The notes under the pieces: model-generated | The model's database searches: none | The model's input: the letters and a program-made list of their open reading frames with translations, nothing else | Told to the model about the DNA's origin: nothing | Translations under genes and position numbers: made by a program | In this document: positions 44,882 through 52,602 of the stretch, one piece after another | Layout of the letters: each line of letters starts with the position of its first letter | Numbering within the stretch: position 1 is the first letter of the stretch | Source: Flavobacterium plurextorum | GTDB lineage: Bacteria > Bacteroidota > Bacteroidia > Flavobacteriales > Flavobacteriaceae | Length of the DNA: 64,000 nt | Assembly: GCF_002217395.1 (NCBI RefSeq) | Contig: NZ_MUHD01000006.1 | Span: 1 to 64,000, forward strand | Reading direction: 5' to 3'

Positions 44882-45220
44882 TTAATAGTTGCCGAATAAG
44901 AGTTCCTTATGCATTATCACATCAAGCAATTCTTCATCACTGAGAGGAATTTTTTTTGAATAGTCATCGATTATTGAAGTTGAGAGCCTAATCCAATTTA
45001 TTGTATAAGTTTCTGCGCCTAAATCAGATTTAGATTGTGGCCCAGGTTTAGGTATCAACAGCTGATTAAAAGAGTTTAATATTGTGATTGGATTGATTTC
45101 AATAGAAAGCTCTCCTGGAATCTGTGAATTGTTTGTATTTCCAGTAGATACAATATGAATATTATTACCCATTTTATTAAGTAGACTTTCGAGATGTGAT
45201 AATACTTTTTGATGACTCAT
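44882..45220 (-). CDS. Hypothetical cassette protein, paralogue of the 47526-47858 product
   Basis: This 112-residue soluble protein has an N-terminal helix (QKVLSHLESLLNKMGNNIHIV), a strand region GELSIEINPI, and a C-terminal block INWIRLSTSIIDDYSKKIPLSDEELLDVIMHKELLFGNY. The same three blocks are present in the gene at 47526-47858, which ends LFGCY. The two are clearly one family, separated by the Fic gene. I do not recognise the family. This copy is alone between attC-like sites C and D. Confidence 0.65.
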   Translation of the reverse strand: MSHQKVLSHLESLLNKMGNNIHIVSTGNTNNSQIPGELSIEINPITILNSFNQLLIPKPGPQSKSDLGAETYTINWIRLSTSIIDDYSKKIPLSDEELLDVIMHKELLFGNY

Positions 45221-45316
45221 GTATTTGTTCTTTATATACTGTTAGTGTTTATTTTATTAATTAGACTTGATATTTTGTCCACAATCTTAATTGCACTTTC
45301 ATGTTAAAATTGCTAG

Positions 45317-45437
45317 GAACGTCAGGCTGTGAAAAAACTAAAACCGCCTTCATGAGAATCCCGAATTTGAGTTTTTTCTTCGGTAGCCCTCCGAATACTT
45401 TCTAAATTCAAAGAGGTTTTTTCACAGCCCGACGTTC
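45317..45437 (-). repeat. 22-bp inverted repeat sharing an end with attC-like site D
   Basis: The arms 45317-45338 and 45416-45437 are reverse complements with one mismatch (core GGCTGTGAAAAAAC). Both outer ends carry GACGTTC-type words like the cassette-site cores. It may be a second, compact recombination site or a small non-autonomous element. The interior has no ORF. Confidence 0.65.
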
Positions 45438-45554
45438 TAGAGCCTCTAGCTATTTGCGACTTACAAAGACGAGTATTTTCGGCTAAACGAAAATACGAAT
45501 TAAAACGGTAATTTCACTAAATTCGCAAATGGCTACAGACGCTTGTTATGCGTT
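45431..45554 (-). other. attC-like palindrome D (cassette boundary)
   Basis: In gene direction the segment starts AACGCATAACAAGCG (45554-45540). It has inner arms TAGCCATTTGCGA and TCGCAAATAGCTA (12 of 13 pair) and an inner perfect hairpin GTATTTTCG/CGAAAATAC, and ends TAGAACGTCG (45439-45430). GCATAAC is the reverse complement of the GTTATGC core at site E, so the Fic gene lies between matching inverted cores. Confidence 0.6.
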
Positions 45555-45568
45555 GTTGCTTTTTTCTT

Positions 45569-47290
45569 CTAATTAATTTCACTTACAATTTGCGCTAATG
45601 TAAGAGTTACAGCATTCTGTAGAAAGGTTTGAATATCAGAGGATGAATTTTTAATTTCTGTTGGATTAACTTCCAAAGAGATTGTATAAGGTTCAATTGA
45701 AAGTGGAAGCAATGTAGTCAAATCTTCTGCATTTTTTTTAGTTTTTGAAGGTTCTTTATATTGTAAAATTGCTCCAATAGCAAATGTTGAATCATCATAT
45801 CCATAATGGTGAAGCGTGATTATGAGTTCATACTTTCGATTAGTCATTAATTCAATAGCAAATTTAAATGATGCTCTTGGGAAGTGGAAGTTGAAAAAGT
45901 AATCATGTTTTCTTGCATATTCAACTGTTGTGTAAAAAAAATAGTTCTTTTTTATTTCGTCTCCAGGTGGATTAAATCCTATATAAACTTTAGCATTTCC
46001 GTTTAACTTGTCTTTTATTTCTTTTTCAATTTTATTTAATGCTTCTTTACAAAGGTTAAAAATTTCCATTCTATTTTTTGTAAGTGTATTTTGCCTTTCC
46101 TTTTCAAGACTTAAATTTTTGTTTGCTAATTTTTGAGCAAAAATATCGGCAACATCACTAAGCGAAGAAGCGGATAATGAAAGATCTAGTTTTAAATTAA
46201 GAGCTGCTTCAATATTTCTTTTTTGTGTTTCACAAAAAAAGTCAACTAGTAATTGTGCCCAGCCTGAATCACACCATTCTAGTGCATCAATATATCGTGG
46301 CTTTTCATTCCTTTTAACTGTAAGAGGAAACAAGTTATGTTTAATAAGTATAAGGCTTGCTAATAATCTGGCAATCCTTCCATTACCATCTTGGAATGGA
46401 TGTATTTGTGTGAAAGCATGATGAAACCAAGCTGCAATTATTGTTGGATTAATTTGTCTTTTTAATAGATCTTGATAAATTAGGATAAGATTGTCCATTT
46501 CAGAGGCAACATGAATTGGAGGACAATAAATAAATGTTGTTCCATCTGCTCTAGTTGGATTATTATCTCTTATCTTAAAATCTCCTTTCAACAACTCAAT
46601 TTGTAACTTGTTACCAAATTGATCACGTCCTTCCGCTGTTTCCTGATGTGATGTTATTAATTGATGTAGCTCTTTAATAAAGCTAACTGTAATATTTCTA
46701 TCATTTTTTACTACATCAAATACAAAATCAATTGCTTCAAAATTATCTTGTAAATAATTCATTAATTGTTTAGGTGGAATATTACTGTCTCCATGCTGTA
46801 GATATGCTTCAACAAATCCTTCCTTAACAAAAGTTTCTGTAATCCCCTCTTTCAAATCATATAACTTTTCCACAATCCCTGTTTCTATAGCATGTTGTCT
46901 TTTCAGCCTGTCAATGAAATTTTTATATTCTTCAGAATTTTCGGTAAGTGTTTCTCTTCTTCTAATCCATGAAGGCAAAATATTGTCAAGTTTAATTGTG
47001 TTGCACTGAACCCATGAATTTGAAAACTCTATTGGTTTCCAAACAGAGATAACTTCTTGAAGGTTTTCATCTTTTAATCTTGCATAAAAAACAGGAAGAG
47101 CAAAATTATTATCTTCTTCTATGTCTAAAATATCAGAATATTGCGACAAGAAAGGCACAAGCTTTATGTATTTTATTCCAAGTTCTACTTTTAATGTTAC
47201 ACCAACATCAACAAACTTTGCTCTTCCGTCTGCAGCAATATTTTTCTTAACAGCTTTTTTTATGATGTAGTTGTCTGGTTTGCTCTCCAT
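45569..47290 (-). CDS. Fic-domain protein (probable AMP-transferase, toxin-like)
   Basis: This 573-residue protein has an intact Fic motif, HPFQDGNGRIARLLASL (about 293-309), which holds the catalytic His and the nucleotide-binding Asn-Gly-Arg. Upstream are ELHQLITSHQ and the block TTFIYCPPIHVASEMDNL, typical of the Fic family that precedes the active site. Fic enzymes add AMP, or another nucleotide part, to target proteins. I see no clear [S/T]xxxE[G/N] inhibitory motif. The C-terminal 200 residues are unfamiliar. It stands alone between attC-like sites D and E, so it is probably a defence or toxin-type cassette. Confidence 0.85.
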   Translation of the reverse strand: MESKPDNYIIKKAVKKNIAADGRAKFVDVGVTLKVELGIKYIKLVPFLSQYSDILDIEEDNNFALPVFYARLKDENLQEVISVWKPIEFSNSWVQCNTIKLDNILPSWIRRRETLTENSEEYKNFIDRLKRQHAIETGIVEKLYDLKEGITETFVKEGFVEAYLQHGDSNIPPKQLMNYLQDNFEAIDFVFDVVKNDRNITVSFIKELHQLITSHQETAEGRDQFGNKLQIELLKGDFKIRDNNPTRADGTTFIYCPPIHVASEMDNLILIYQDLLKRQINPTIIAAWFHHAFTQIHPFQDGNGRIARLLASLILIKHNLFPLTVKRNEKPRYIDALEWCDSGWAQLLVDFFCETQKRNIEAALNLKLDLSLSASSLSDVADIFAQKLANKNLSLEKERQNTLTKNRMEIFNLCKEALNKIEKEIKDKLNGNAKVYIGFNPPGDEIKKNYFFYTTVEYARKHDYFFNFHFPRASFKFAIELMTNRKYELIITLHHYGYDDSTFAIGAILQYKEPSKTKKNAEDLTTLLPLSIEPYTISLEVNPTEIKNSSSDIQTFLQNAVTLTLAQIVSEIN

Positions 47291-47369
47291 TTTTATTTAT
47301 ATGAGTTTAAAAATATTTCATTAATTGTTTCAATTTCAGTTTTCTCAACGGTCTCTGAGGGAAAATAAC

Positions 47370-47505
47370 GCATAACGTTCCCGAGCTACACGTAGGCTGG
47401 GATTAAAAATGCATAATCTCTCGATTAAACACTAATTTTTCAAATACAAAACCATCTTCGAATTTTGCCAAATGCCCAGCTTGATTGTAGATTGTGTTGG
47501 CAACA
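47370..47505 (-). other. attC-like palindrome E (cassette boundary)
   Basis: This is the clearest site. In gene direction TGTTGCCAACA is followed by CTACA, five bases, GCTGGG, a central region, CCCAGC, five bases, TGTAG, then GAACGTTATGCG. Coordinates of the arms are 47490-47486 and 47480-47475 against 47401-47396 and 47390-47386. Equal five-base spacers between two arm pairs, plus a terminal GTTATGC core, match attC architecture closely. Confidence 0.65.
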
Positions 47506-47525
47506 GTTTTTCTTATTCTGTTCAT

Positions 47526-47858
47526 TTAATAACAGCCAAATAAAAAGGTTTTCGTACAAATTAAATCTTTCATCTCTTCATCGCGTAAAGGATAGTTTTT
47601 TGAATAGTCATCTGCTAAACTAGGCGAGATACGAATTCTGTTTACCCAATATTTGTCGTCAGGATTATCATTACAAGTCGGGTTTGGAGGTGGAATTACA
47701 CAACAATTATTCTGCCTTTTAATTAATACTCTTTCGATTTCAATTGACATTTGTCCTGATTCACTCATTATTTGTTCTCCAGTCATTGTTAGAATAACTG
47801 GGTCTCCACAGTTATTCATTATTTTTTGAATTTGCCTAATTACTTGTGCGTAGCTCAT
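47526..47858 (-). CDS. Hypothetical cassette protein, paralogue of the 44882-45220 product
   Basis: This 110-residue soluble protein has SYAQVIRQIQKIMNNCGDPVILTMTGEQ, GQMSIEIERVL and WVNRIRISPSLADDYSKNYPLRDEEMKDLICTKTFLFGCY. The same blocks occur in the 44882 gene. A Cys/Pro-rich insert lies between them (NNCCVIPPPNPTCNDNPDD). It is the last gene of a three-gene unit with two membrane-protein genes. The unknown family may bind a partner encoded nearby. Confidence 0.65.
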   Translation of the reverse strand: MSYAQVIRQIQKIMNNCGDPVILTMTGEQIMSESGQMSIEIERVLIKRQNNCCVIPPPNPTCNDNPDDKYWVNRIRISPSLADDYSKNYPLRDEEMKDLICTKTFLFGCY

Positions 47859-47869
47859 AATTTTTGAAT

Positions 47870-48064
47870 TTATTTTTTTTCGTAAACATCAATGTGTCTA
47901 AAAATGTTGAATAATTTTAAAGCAGTAATTGTAAAACCTATTCCAACACCAACAATTGCACCTTCGCAACCTTTATGAAATATTTTTCCAACTCCTAAAC
48001 CTGTTAAAAATAATCCAAAAACTGTAAATATTATTGCTAAATAAAATATGGATTCTTTTTTCAT
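47870..48064 (-). CDS. Small two-helix membrane protein
   Basis: This 64-residue protein has two hydrophobic helices (SIFYLAIIFTVFGLFLTGLGVG and EGAIVGVGIGFTITALKLFNIF) and a short basic start. Its start overlaps the upstream stop by four bases (ATGA), so it is translationally coupled to the 174-residue membrane gene. Small glycine-rich membrane proteins of this kind can be effectors or partners of a larger membrane protein. No family is recognised. Confidence 0.6.
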   Translation of the reverse strand: MKKESIFYLAIIFTVFGLFLTGLGVGKIFHKGCEGAIVGVGIGFTITALKLFNIFRHIDVYEKK

Positions 48065-48585
48065 TTTTCTGTTGTTGCTTTTTTATGTCGTTCAACATAT
48101 TTATTATATAATTCTCTTTTCTTTATTTCAGAAATAATTCCGATTTCACTCTCTCTTTTAGCACCTTCCCATTCTAATTTTAGTAAATATTGAGTAATTG
48201 TAATTAGTTCATTTATAGGCTCTGTTGGATCTTTGTCTGATTTTAATATAATTTGGTCAATTAGACTAATGATTCTATTGTCCCAATAGTCGTCTTCCGG
48301 ATTTAAGTAAAGACGAATTAGAAATCTTAAATTATCCGCTTCTTTGTGTAATTCCCAAACTTCTTTATATTCTAACTTATAAATTTTGTTTGCATAACTA
48401 TGGGCAAGTCCACAAAATTTAGAAATACTTTCTCTTAATTCTTGAATATACTTTATTCTAGAAGCTGTAACCGAATTTATGAAAGCTGTTTTACGAACAT
48501 TTTTGAAAGTTATGATTAAGTTAAAAACTCCTACTAGGAAAGTAAGTCCAATACCAACTAACGTAACTATTTCAGGTGTCGTCAT
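48061..48585 (-). CDS. Membrane-anchored helical hypothetical protein
   Basis: This 174-residue protein has one N-terminal membrane helix (IVTLVGIGLTFLVGVFNLIITF, about 5-26) and a helical cytoplasmic domain (RIKYIQELRESISKFCGLAHSYANKIYKLEYKEVWELHKEADNLRFLIRLYLNPEDDYWDNRIISLIDQI). This arrangement, a single helix plus a long helical domain, is common among proteins of unknown function near defence genes. It is the first gene of a three-gene cassette-like unit. Confidence 0.62.
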   Translation of the reverse strand: MTTPEIVTLVGIGLTFLVGVFNLIITFKNVRKTAFINSVTASRIKYIQELRESISKFCGLAHSYANKIYKLEYKEVWELHKEADNLRFLIRLYLNPEDDYWDNRIISLIDQIILKSDKDPTEPINELITITQYLLKLEWEGAKRESEIGIISEIKKRELYNKYVERHKKATTEK

Positions 48586-48628
48586 AATATAAATTTTTAT
48601 TGTCTAATTATTTTCTGCGTTAAAATTA

Positions 48629-48687
48629 CTGCCAACTAGTCAATACCAGCCATAAAATGGCGTCAATACAACTTTCTTCAGTTATGT
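48629..48687 (-). other. Weak attC-like segment F
   Basis: The gap upstream of the 48061-48585 gene holds CATAACTG (48686-48679 on the minus strand), a GCCA/TGGC hairpin and TAGTTGGCAG (48638-48629). The word GTCAATAC occurs twice as a direct repeat on the + strand. The ends resemble those of the better sites, but pairing is poor. The rest of the 388-base gap (48586-48973) holds no gene that I can support. Confidence 0.25.
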
Positions 48688-48973
48688 TTGTGAAGTAAGT
48701 GAGCTTTTCTTCAAGCGAATATAAGAAATATTTTTACTACAATTTTTTAACTTTTTTAAATTGAAGCAAAAATAATTTATAAGTTTTATCTCATTGAAAT
48801 TTTCTCTAAATCATGCGTGAAATTGTTTGCATACAGTATTGTAGGATCAATAAATAGGAGATCTAAGATAATTTATTTAGATACCGTTCTTATTGTTACT
48901 AACTTGGTAATCACAAAAACCATAAAAGATTGTAATAAAGCTATCTAAGTAATTTAAGAATAATTTTCATATT

Positions 48974-49522
48974 CTAAAATGACAAAAATTCAATCTCCGA
49001 CTTTTTATCAAGTAGCTGCCAGCCATCATCGGATCGTATAAAATAAACTTTATGTGGCAATGTGTCTTTCAATCCGTTTTTAATTGCAGCAGTAAAAACA
49101 TTTTTTCTTCGAATAGTAGTATATTCAACAATTGCCTTATTTCCTGAGCTCATAATCCGTATGGTTACAATTGCTCCAAACTCTTCATCTGCAACTTTTA
49201 CACGTTGAATTTTATTTATTTTATCAGCTGCCGGTGTTGGCAGTAAATAGGGTTTTGCTGCTGTAGTAAAACTTATGAAGGAAGTTGTATCACCAAGCTT
49301 CTTCGACTGCAGTACTTTTACAAATCCTTTTTCTACAAGTCCCGATTTAAAAATGGTGTAAGCATGCGCGGGATCACCACAGAAAATATCATGGTCTACA
49401 ATAACAGGGTAATGATTTTTTTCCAGAATAAGGGCGGTAGCCAATTTCTCATCCAGCTTTTTAGGCTGACAACCTGTTATGATCAAAATCATAGTGGCTA
49501 AAATATAAGATAGCTTTTTCAT
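48974..49522 (-). CDS. Hypothetical lipoprotein
   Basis: This 182-residue protein has a lipobox (MKKLSYILATMILIITGCQPKK, Cys 18). The mature part, with DIFCGDPAHAYTIFKSGLVEKGFVKVLQSKKLGD and a beta-rich C-terminal half (GAIVTIRIMSSGNKAIVEYTTIRRKNVF), looks like a compact beta domain. GC content is higher than in the cassette region. It lies 24 bases after the next gene upstream and is probably co-transcribed. Function unknown. Confidence 0.65.
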   Translation of the reverse strand: MKKLSYILATMILIITGCQPKKLDEKLATALILEKNHYPVIVDHDIFCGDPAHAYTIFKSGLVEKGFVKVLQSKKLGDTTSFISFTTAAKPYLLPTPAADKINKIQRVKVADEEFGAIVTIRIMSSGNKAIVEYTTIRRKNVFTAAIKNGLKDTLPHKVYFIRSDDGWQLLDKKSEIEFLSF

Positions 49523-49546
49523 GTTTTTAAGTTTTAAATTATTTAG

Positions 49547-50227
49547 TTAATATTCTTTAATCTGTTTAATCATGCGCTCCAATGTTTCAATTGCTATTCG
49601 TTTATCCCTTTCTTCAAAAATGTAAGCTTTGCTTCGCATGGCATTGTATGAAAGATCCACTTTATTCGGAGTGGATAGAAATGGAACAATTGTTTTAAAT
49701 AAATGATTCATTGATTTTGAAATAAGAATTTTTAATTCATCAGATGCCCTAAGTATTAAGGCTGTCTGATCTGTCGAAAGCTTACATAAGACTTTATTAG
49801 AAGAAGAGTCTATAACGGAGGAATCACGCATCTTCTTTTCAATAATTGGTAAAGGTTTGTTTAAATAGTTTGCAAATCTGGATTCTACAAAAGTTATTAA
49901 TTCATCCAAACAAGAAATTAAAGTAGCAGTTACTTCTTTTAAATGTTCTCTATGCTCATCATCGGTACTATTTATCTCTGTAATTTTATCTAAAAGAAAT
50001 AACAGCGATGAATAATAATTTCCAACTAAAATTTTAATCTGTTTCTCCTTGGTAAGCGAAAAAACCTGTACCGTAAACTGTGACTGAATTAAGAATGTTT
50101 GCTCGGTCGCTTTTTTAATAATCGCTTTGGATTGAATTGGAGTAATCATAGTAAGATCTGTTTTACCAGGATTAAGGGTTGAGGTCACCGTTAAATCCAT
50201 CCATTCTAAAAGATATGTTTGAGTCAT
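49547..50227 (-). CDS. Hypothetical helical cytoplasmic protein
   Basis: This 226-residue protein has no signal peptide and is mostly helical (IQSKAIIKKATEQTFLIQSQF, NYYSSLLFLLDKITEI, YEERDKRIAIETLERMIKQIKEY-like end). The start may be the ATG at 50227 or an internal ATG such as the one before ITPIQSKAI. No family is recognised. It precedes the lipoprotein gene by 24 bases. Confidence 0.6.
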   Translation of the reverse strand: MTQTYLLEWMDLTVTSTLNPGKTDLTMITPIQSKAIIKKATEQTFLIQSQFTVQVFSLTKEKQIKILVGNYYSSLLFLLDKITEINSTDDEHREHLKEVTATLISCLDELITFVESRFANYLNKPLPIIEKKMRDSSVIDSSSNKVLCKLSTDQTALILRASDELKILISKSMNHLFKTIVPFLSTPNKVDLSYNAMRSKAYIFEERDKRIAIETLERMIKQIKEY

Positions 50228-50336
50228 TTTTTTTACTTTTACTTAGTAAATATTTCTCTCGACTTACAATCGACAGTACTCTAAATCAATGCTTATAGAA
50301 CATTCTTAACCCGGTCAAACATGTATTATAAAGTAT

Positions 50337-51197
50337 TTAATTAGAATTTAATCGTAAACGGTATTCTGAAGGAGACAGGGAAGTATGCCTTTTAAAAAAA
50401 GCACTGAAAGCAGAAGAATTACTGAAGTGCAATTCTTCTACAATATATAAAATGGTTAAATGATTGTTTTGCAGCAAAACTTTTGCTTCGAGAACAATCG
50501 CTTCTTCAATAAATTGTTTCGCCGTTTTTTCTGTAACTTGTTTAACTATTCTACTAAAATAATCTGTATTAATACCTAAACTATTTGCGTAATATTTTAC
50601 ACTGTGTTGTTTTCTGCAATTCATTTCTAAAATTTTAAAAAATTGAAGTACTAGTTTTTCTCTTTTCGAATGTTGAAGCGATATATTCCACGATGATCTG
50701 TGATATATACCTGCTAATTCATACAATAACAGATTAAAACTAAAAAGTACTATCTCATCTTTAAAAACATGCGAGCGTGGTCTTAATACTTTGCTATTAA
50801 GTAATATCAATAAATCAATTAGTAATAAAACATCTTTATTTTTTAGAAAGATTTTAGAGGATAACTTGGTAATAAAAAATTCAAAATACCTAATATGAGG
50901 TCTTCGGATACTATTTTCAATAACAAAGTCTGTAGTAAATGAGAGCAAGCAAATTTGTAATTGATCACTCATGATTACTATTTTACATGAAGTTTTTATA
51001 GGTACTACAAGAATTTCACTTTCACAGACGGTCACTTCCATATTATTTATTAATACAGATAAAGAACCCGAATTTACAATCAGTATAGAGAAATGATCTA
51101 TCTTAAATAATTTACTCAAAGACTTTTTAGATGCAAATTTTTCAAAAATGTAAACTTGCAGACCAATATGAAAATATTTTGATTTTTTGCTTACCAC
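50337..51197 (-). CDS. AraC-family transcriptional regulator
   Basis: This 286-residue protein has an N-terminal cupin-like sensor (FKIDHFSILIVNSGSLSVLINNMEVTVCESEILVVPIKTSC, about 28-70). The C-terminal double helix-turn-helix has VKYYANSLGINTDYFSRIVKQVTEKTAKQFIEEAIVLEAKVLLQ and the second helix pair ILYIVEELHFSNSSAFSAFFKRHTSLSPSEYR. Such proteins activate nearby genes in response to a small ligand. The gene is flanked by unknown genes in the same direction, so its target is not clear. Confidence 0.88.
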   Translation of the reverse strand: MVSKKSKYFHIGLQVYIFEKFASKKSLSKLFKIDHFSILIVNSGSLSVLINNMEVTVCESEILVVPIKTSCKIVIMSDQLQICLLSFTTDFVIENSIRRPHIRYFEFFITKLSSKIFLKNKDVLLLIDLLILLNSKVLRPRSHVFKDEIVLFSFNLLLYELAGIYHRSSWNISLQHSKREKLVLQFFKILEMNCRKQHSVKYYANSLGINTDYFSRIVKQVTEKTAKQFIEEAIVLEAKVLLQNNHLTILYIVEELHFSNSSAFSAFFKRHTSLSPSEYRLRLNSN

Positions 51198-51260
51198 GAC
51201 AATACTCTTTATGAAATTATAATCAGTTAAAACAAATCTTACTTTATTATTGACAGTAGG

Positions 51261-51515
51261 CTACTCTGACATTAACCTGGAAATCAATGTAACTGTAACA
51301 AAAAGTAAATTTGACATGCCGCTCACAAAAAGCAGGTAGGCCAGACTACGTGGACTATCACTTTTTATCTCGCCATTTGTGAGATAGCCAATTATTTCAT
51401 CATAGGATAATAGATCTATGATGAAATAAAGACTAACAAGATTGAAAAGAATCAAGCACACAGTAAACACGTATACTATTTCTTTTTCATAGCAATAGAT
51501 ATAATACATCATCAC
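51261..51515 (-). CDS. Small two-helix membrane protein
   Basis: This 84-residue protein has two hydrophobic segments (YVFTVCLILFNLVSLYFIIDLL and SLAYLLFVSGMSNLLFVTVTLISRLM). It starts five bases after the lipoprotein gene upstream ends, so the two form an operon. No family is recognised. Confidence 0.55.
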   Translation of the reverse strand: MMMYYIYCYEKEIVYVFTVCLILFNLVSLYFIIDLLSYDEIIGYLTNGEIKSDSPRSLAYLLFVSGMSNLLFVTVTLISRLMSE

Positions 51516-51520
51516 TCAGA

Positions 51521-52249
51521 TCATTGATTGTATATCATGATTCCTGTTACAAGTGAACGTTTTATTGCCGTACAAGGGTCATCAATGGCTCCACTAAGCC
51601 CTGCAACACGGTGACCAGTAGAAGTGTCCCAGTCTTTATCTTTGCGTTCCATATCATAATACGTTGAATACCTAGCTATGGAGGAAGTAGTAAGGATAAT
51701 TCTCTTATCCTCACTGTTGAATGCCTGATTACTTATCACAGCTGATTCAAAAGATATTATGTATTGATAAATTTCCTCGTAAGAATCATTTTCCCATACA
51801 AGGATATCATTCATAAAATTCGAAAGATTATCTTTTGCTACAATTGTCATTGTAGAATTTAAAATAGTCTGATCTAGTTTAGACTGTGGATTATTTATAA
51901 TCTCTTGTATCAAAATCAGATTGGGAGACAAATTTGTCCCTGAAGTTAAAAGCATTAGATCATTATTTTGAGCCGCTATAGTTTCGATCTGTTGAGAAAT
52001 TTGTCCTATCGTATTATACTGATAGTTACCTGATAAATAAGCATCAAGAATATCATTATGCAATTTCCCGGCAAAGTCGTAAATGTTTGCAGGGTTTTCA
52101 GGGGTCATGTTTTGCATCAAACGTGCTGTCTTTTCCGTATTCTTGTTACTGATTTCACTATCAATACTTTCGATATTATCAATAGTATCAGTGTTACAGG
52201 AAATGATTAATAATGGTAAAATTATTAATCGTAATGAAATGTTTTTCAT
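51521..52249 (-). CDS. Hypothetical lipoprotein
   Basis: This 242-residue protein has a lipobox (LIILPLLIISCNTD, Cys 18), a Ser/Asn/Glu-rich linker, and a helical domain (NIYDFAGKLHNDILDAYLSGNYQYNTIGQISQQIETIA). Its last 45 residues include WDTSTGHRVAGLSGAIDDPCTAIKRSLVTGIMIYN, with a Cys and a Gly-rich stretch resembling the ends of other Bacteroidota proteins of unknown role. It is divergent from the TPR-AraC regulator at 52603. Confidence 0.62.
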   Translation of the reverse strand: MKNISLRLIILPLLIISCNTDTIDNIESIDSEISNKNTEKTARLMQNMTPENPANIYDFAGKLHNDILDAYLSGNYQYNTIGQISQQIETIAAQNNDLMLLTSGTNLSPNLILIQEIINNPQSKLDQTILNSTMTIVAKDNLSNFMNDILVWENDSYEEIYQYIISFESAVISNQAFNSEDKRIILTTSSIARYSTYYDMERKDKDWDTSTGHRVAGLSGAIDDPCTAIKRSLVTGIMIYNQ

Positions 52250-52404
52250 GATTAAAATGTGTTAAATGTGACCGACTATTTTTTTAGTCAGTTCATTTCA
52301 CCCAGGTAAGCAGAACTTTAATTTAGTACTCTACTAAATATTTTTGCTTTTGAATTCGAGGCAAATCTAAAAGTAGATTTTTTGATTTGCAAAACATTAG
52401 TATG

Positions 52405-52450
52405 TGGATTTCCGAGAATAACAGTATGGATTTTCCGAAAATCCATATAC
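52405..52450. promoter_or_regulatory. Perfect hairpin and related half copy in the divergent gap
   Basis: TATGGATTTT (52425-52434) pairs perfectly with AAAATCCATA (52438-52447) over CCG. A related copy, TATGTGGATTTCCGAGAA, lies just before it (about 52411-52428). The pair sits about 155 bases before the TPR-AraC gene and 175 bases from the divergent lipoprotein gene. A T-rich stretch follows the hairpin, so a terminator is an alternative to a dimer-type operator. Confidence 0.5.
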
Positions 52451-52602
52451 CTTTTTTTAATAAAAATTCGTTCATTATCAATTGTTTACACTATATTTAA
52501 GGCGAATTTTTTGAAAAACACTAATGAGTCTTTTTATAAGCCTATTATTTAGCTTTCAGGATGAATTTGTAGAAAAAATAATGTCTCATTTTAATTCAAA
52601 CT

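Noticed and set aside
42888..48690. CRISPR array
   Set aside because: The repeated palindromes are not identical, are unevenly spaced by whole genes, and no cas gene is present.
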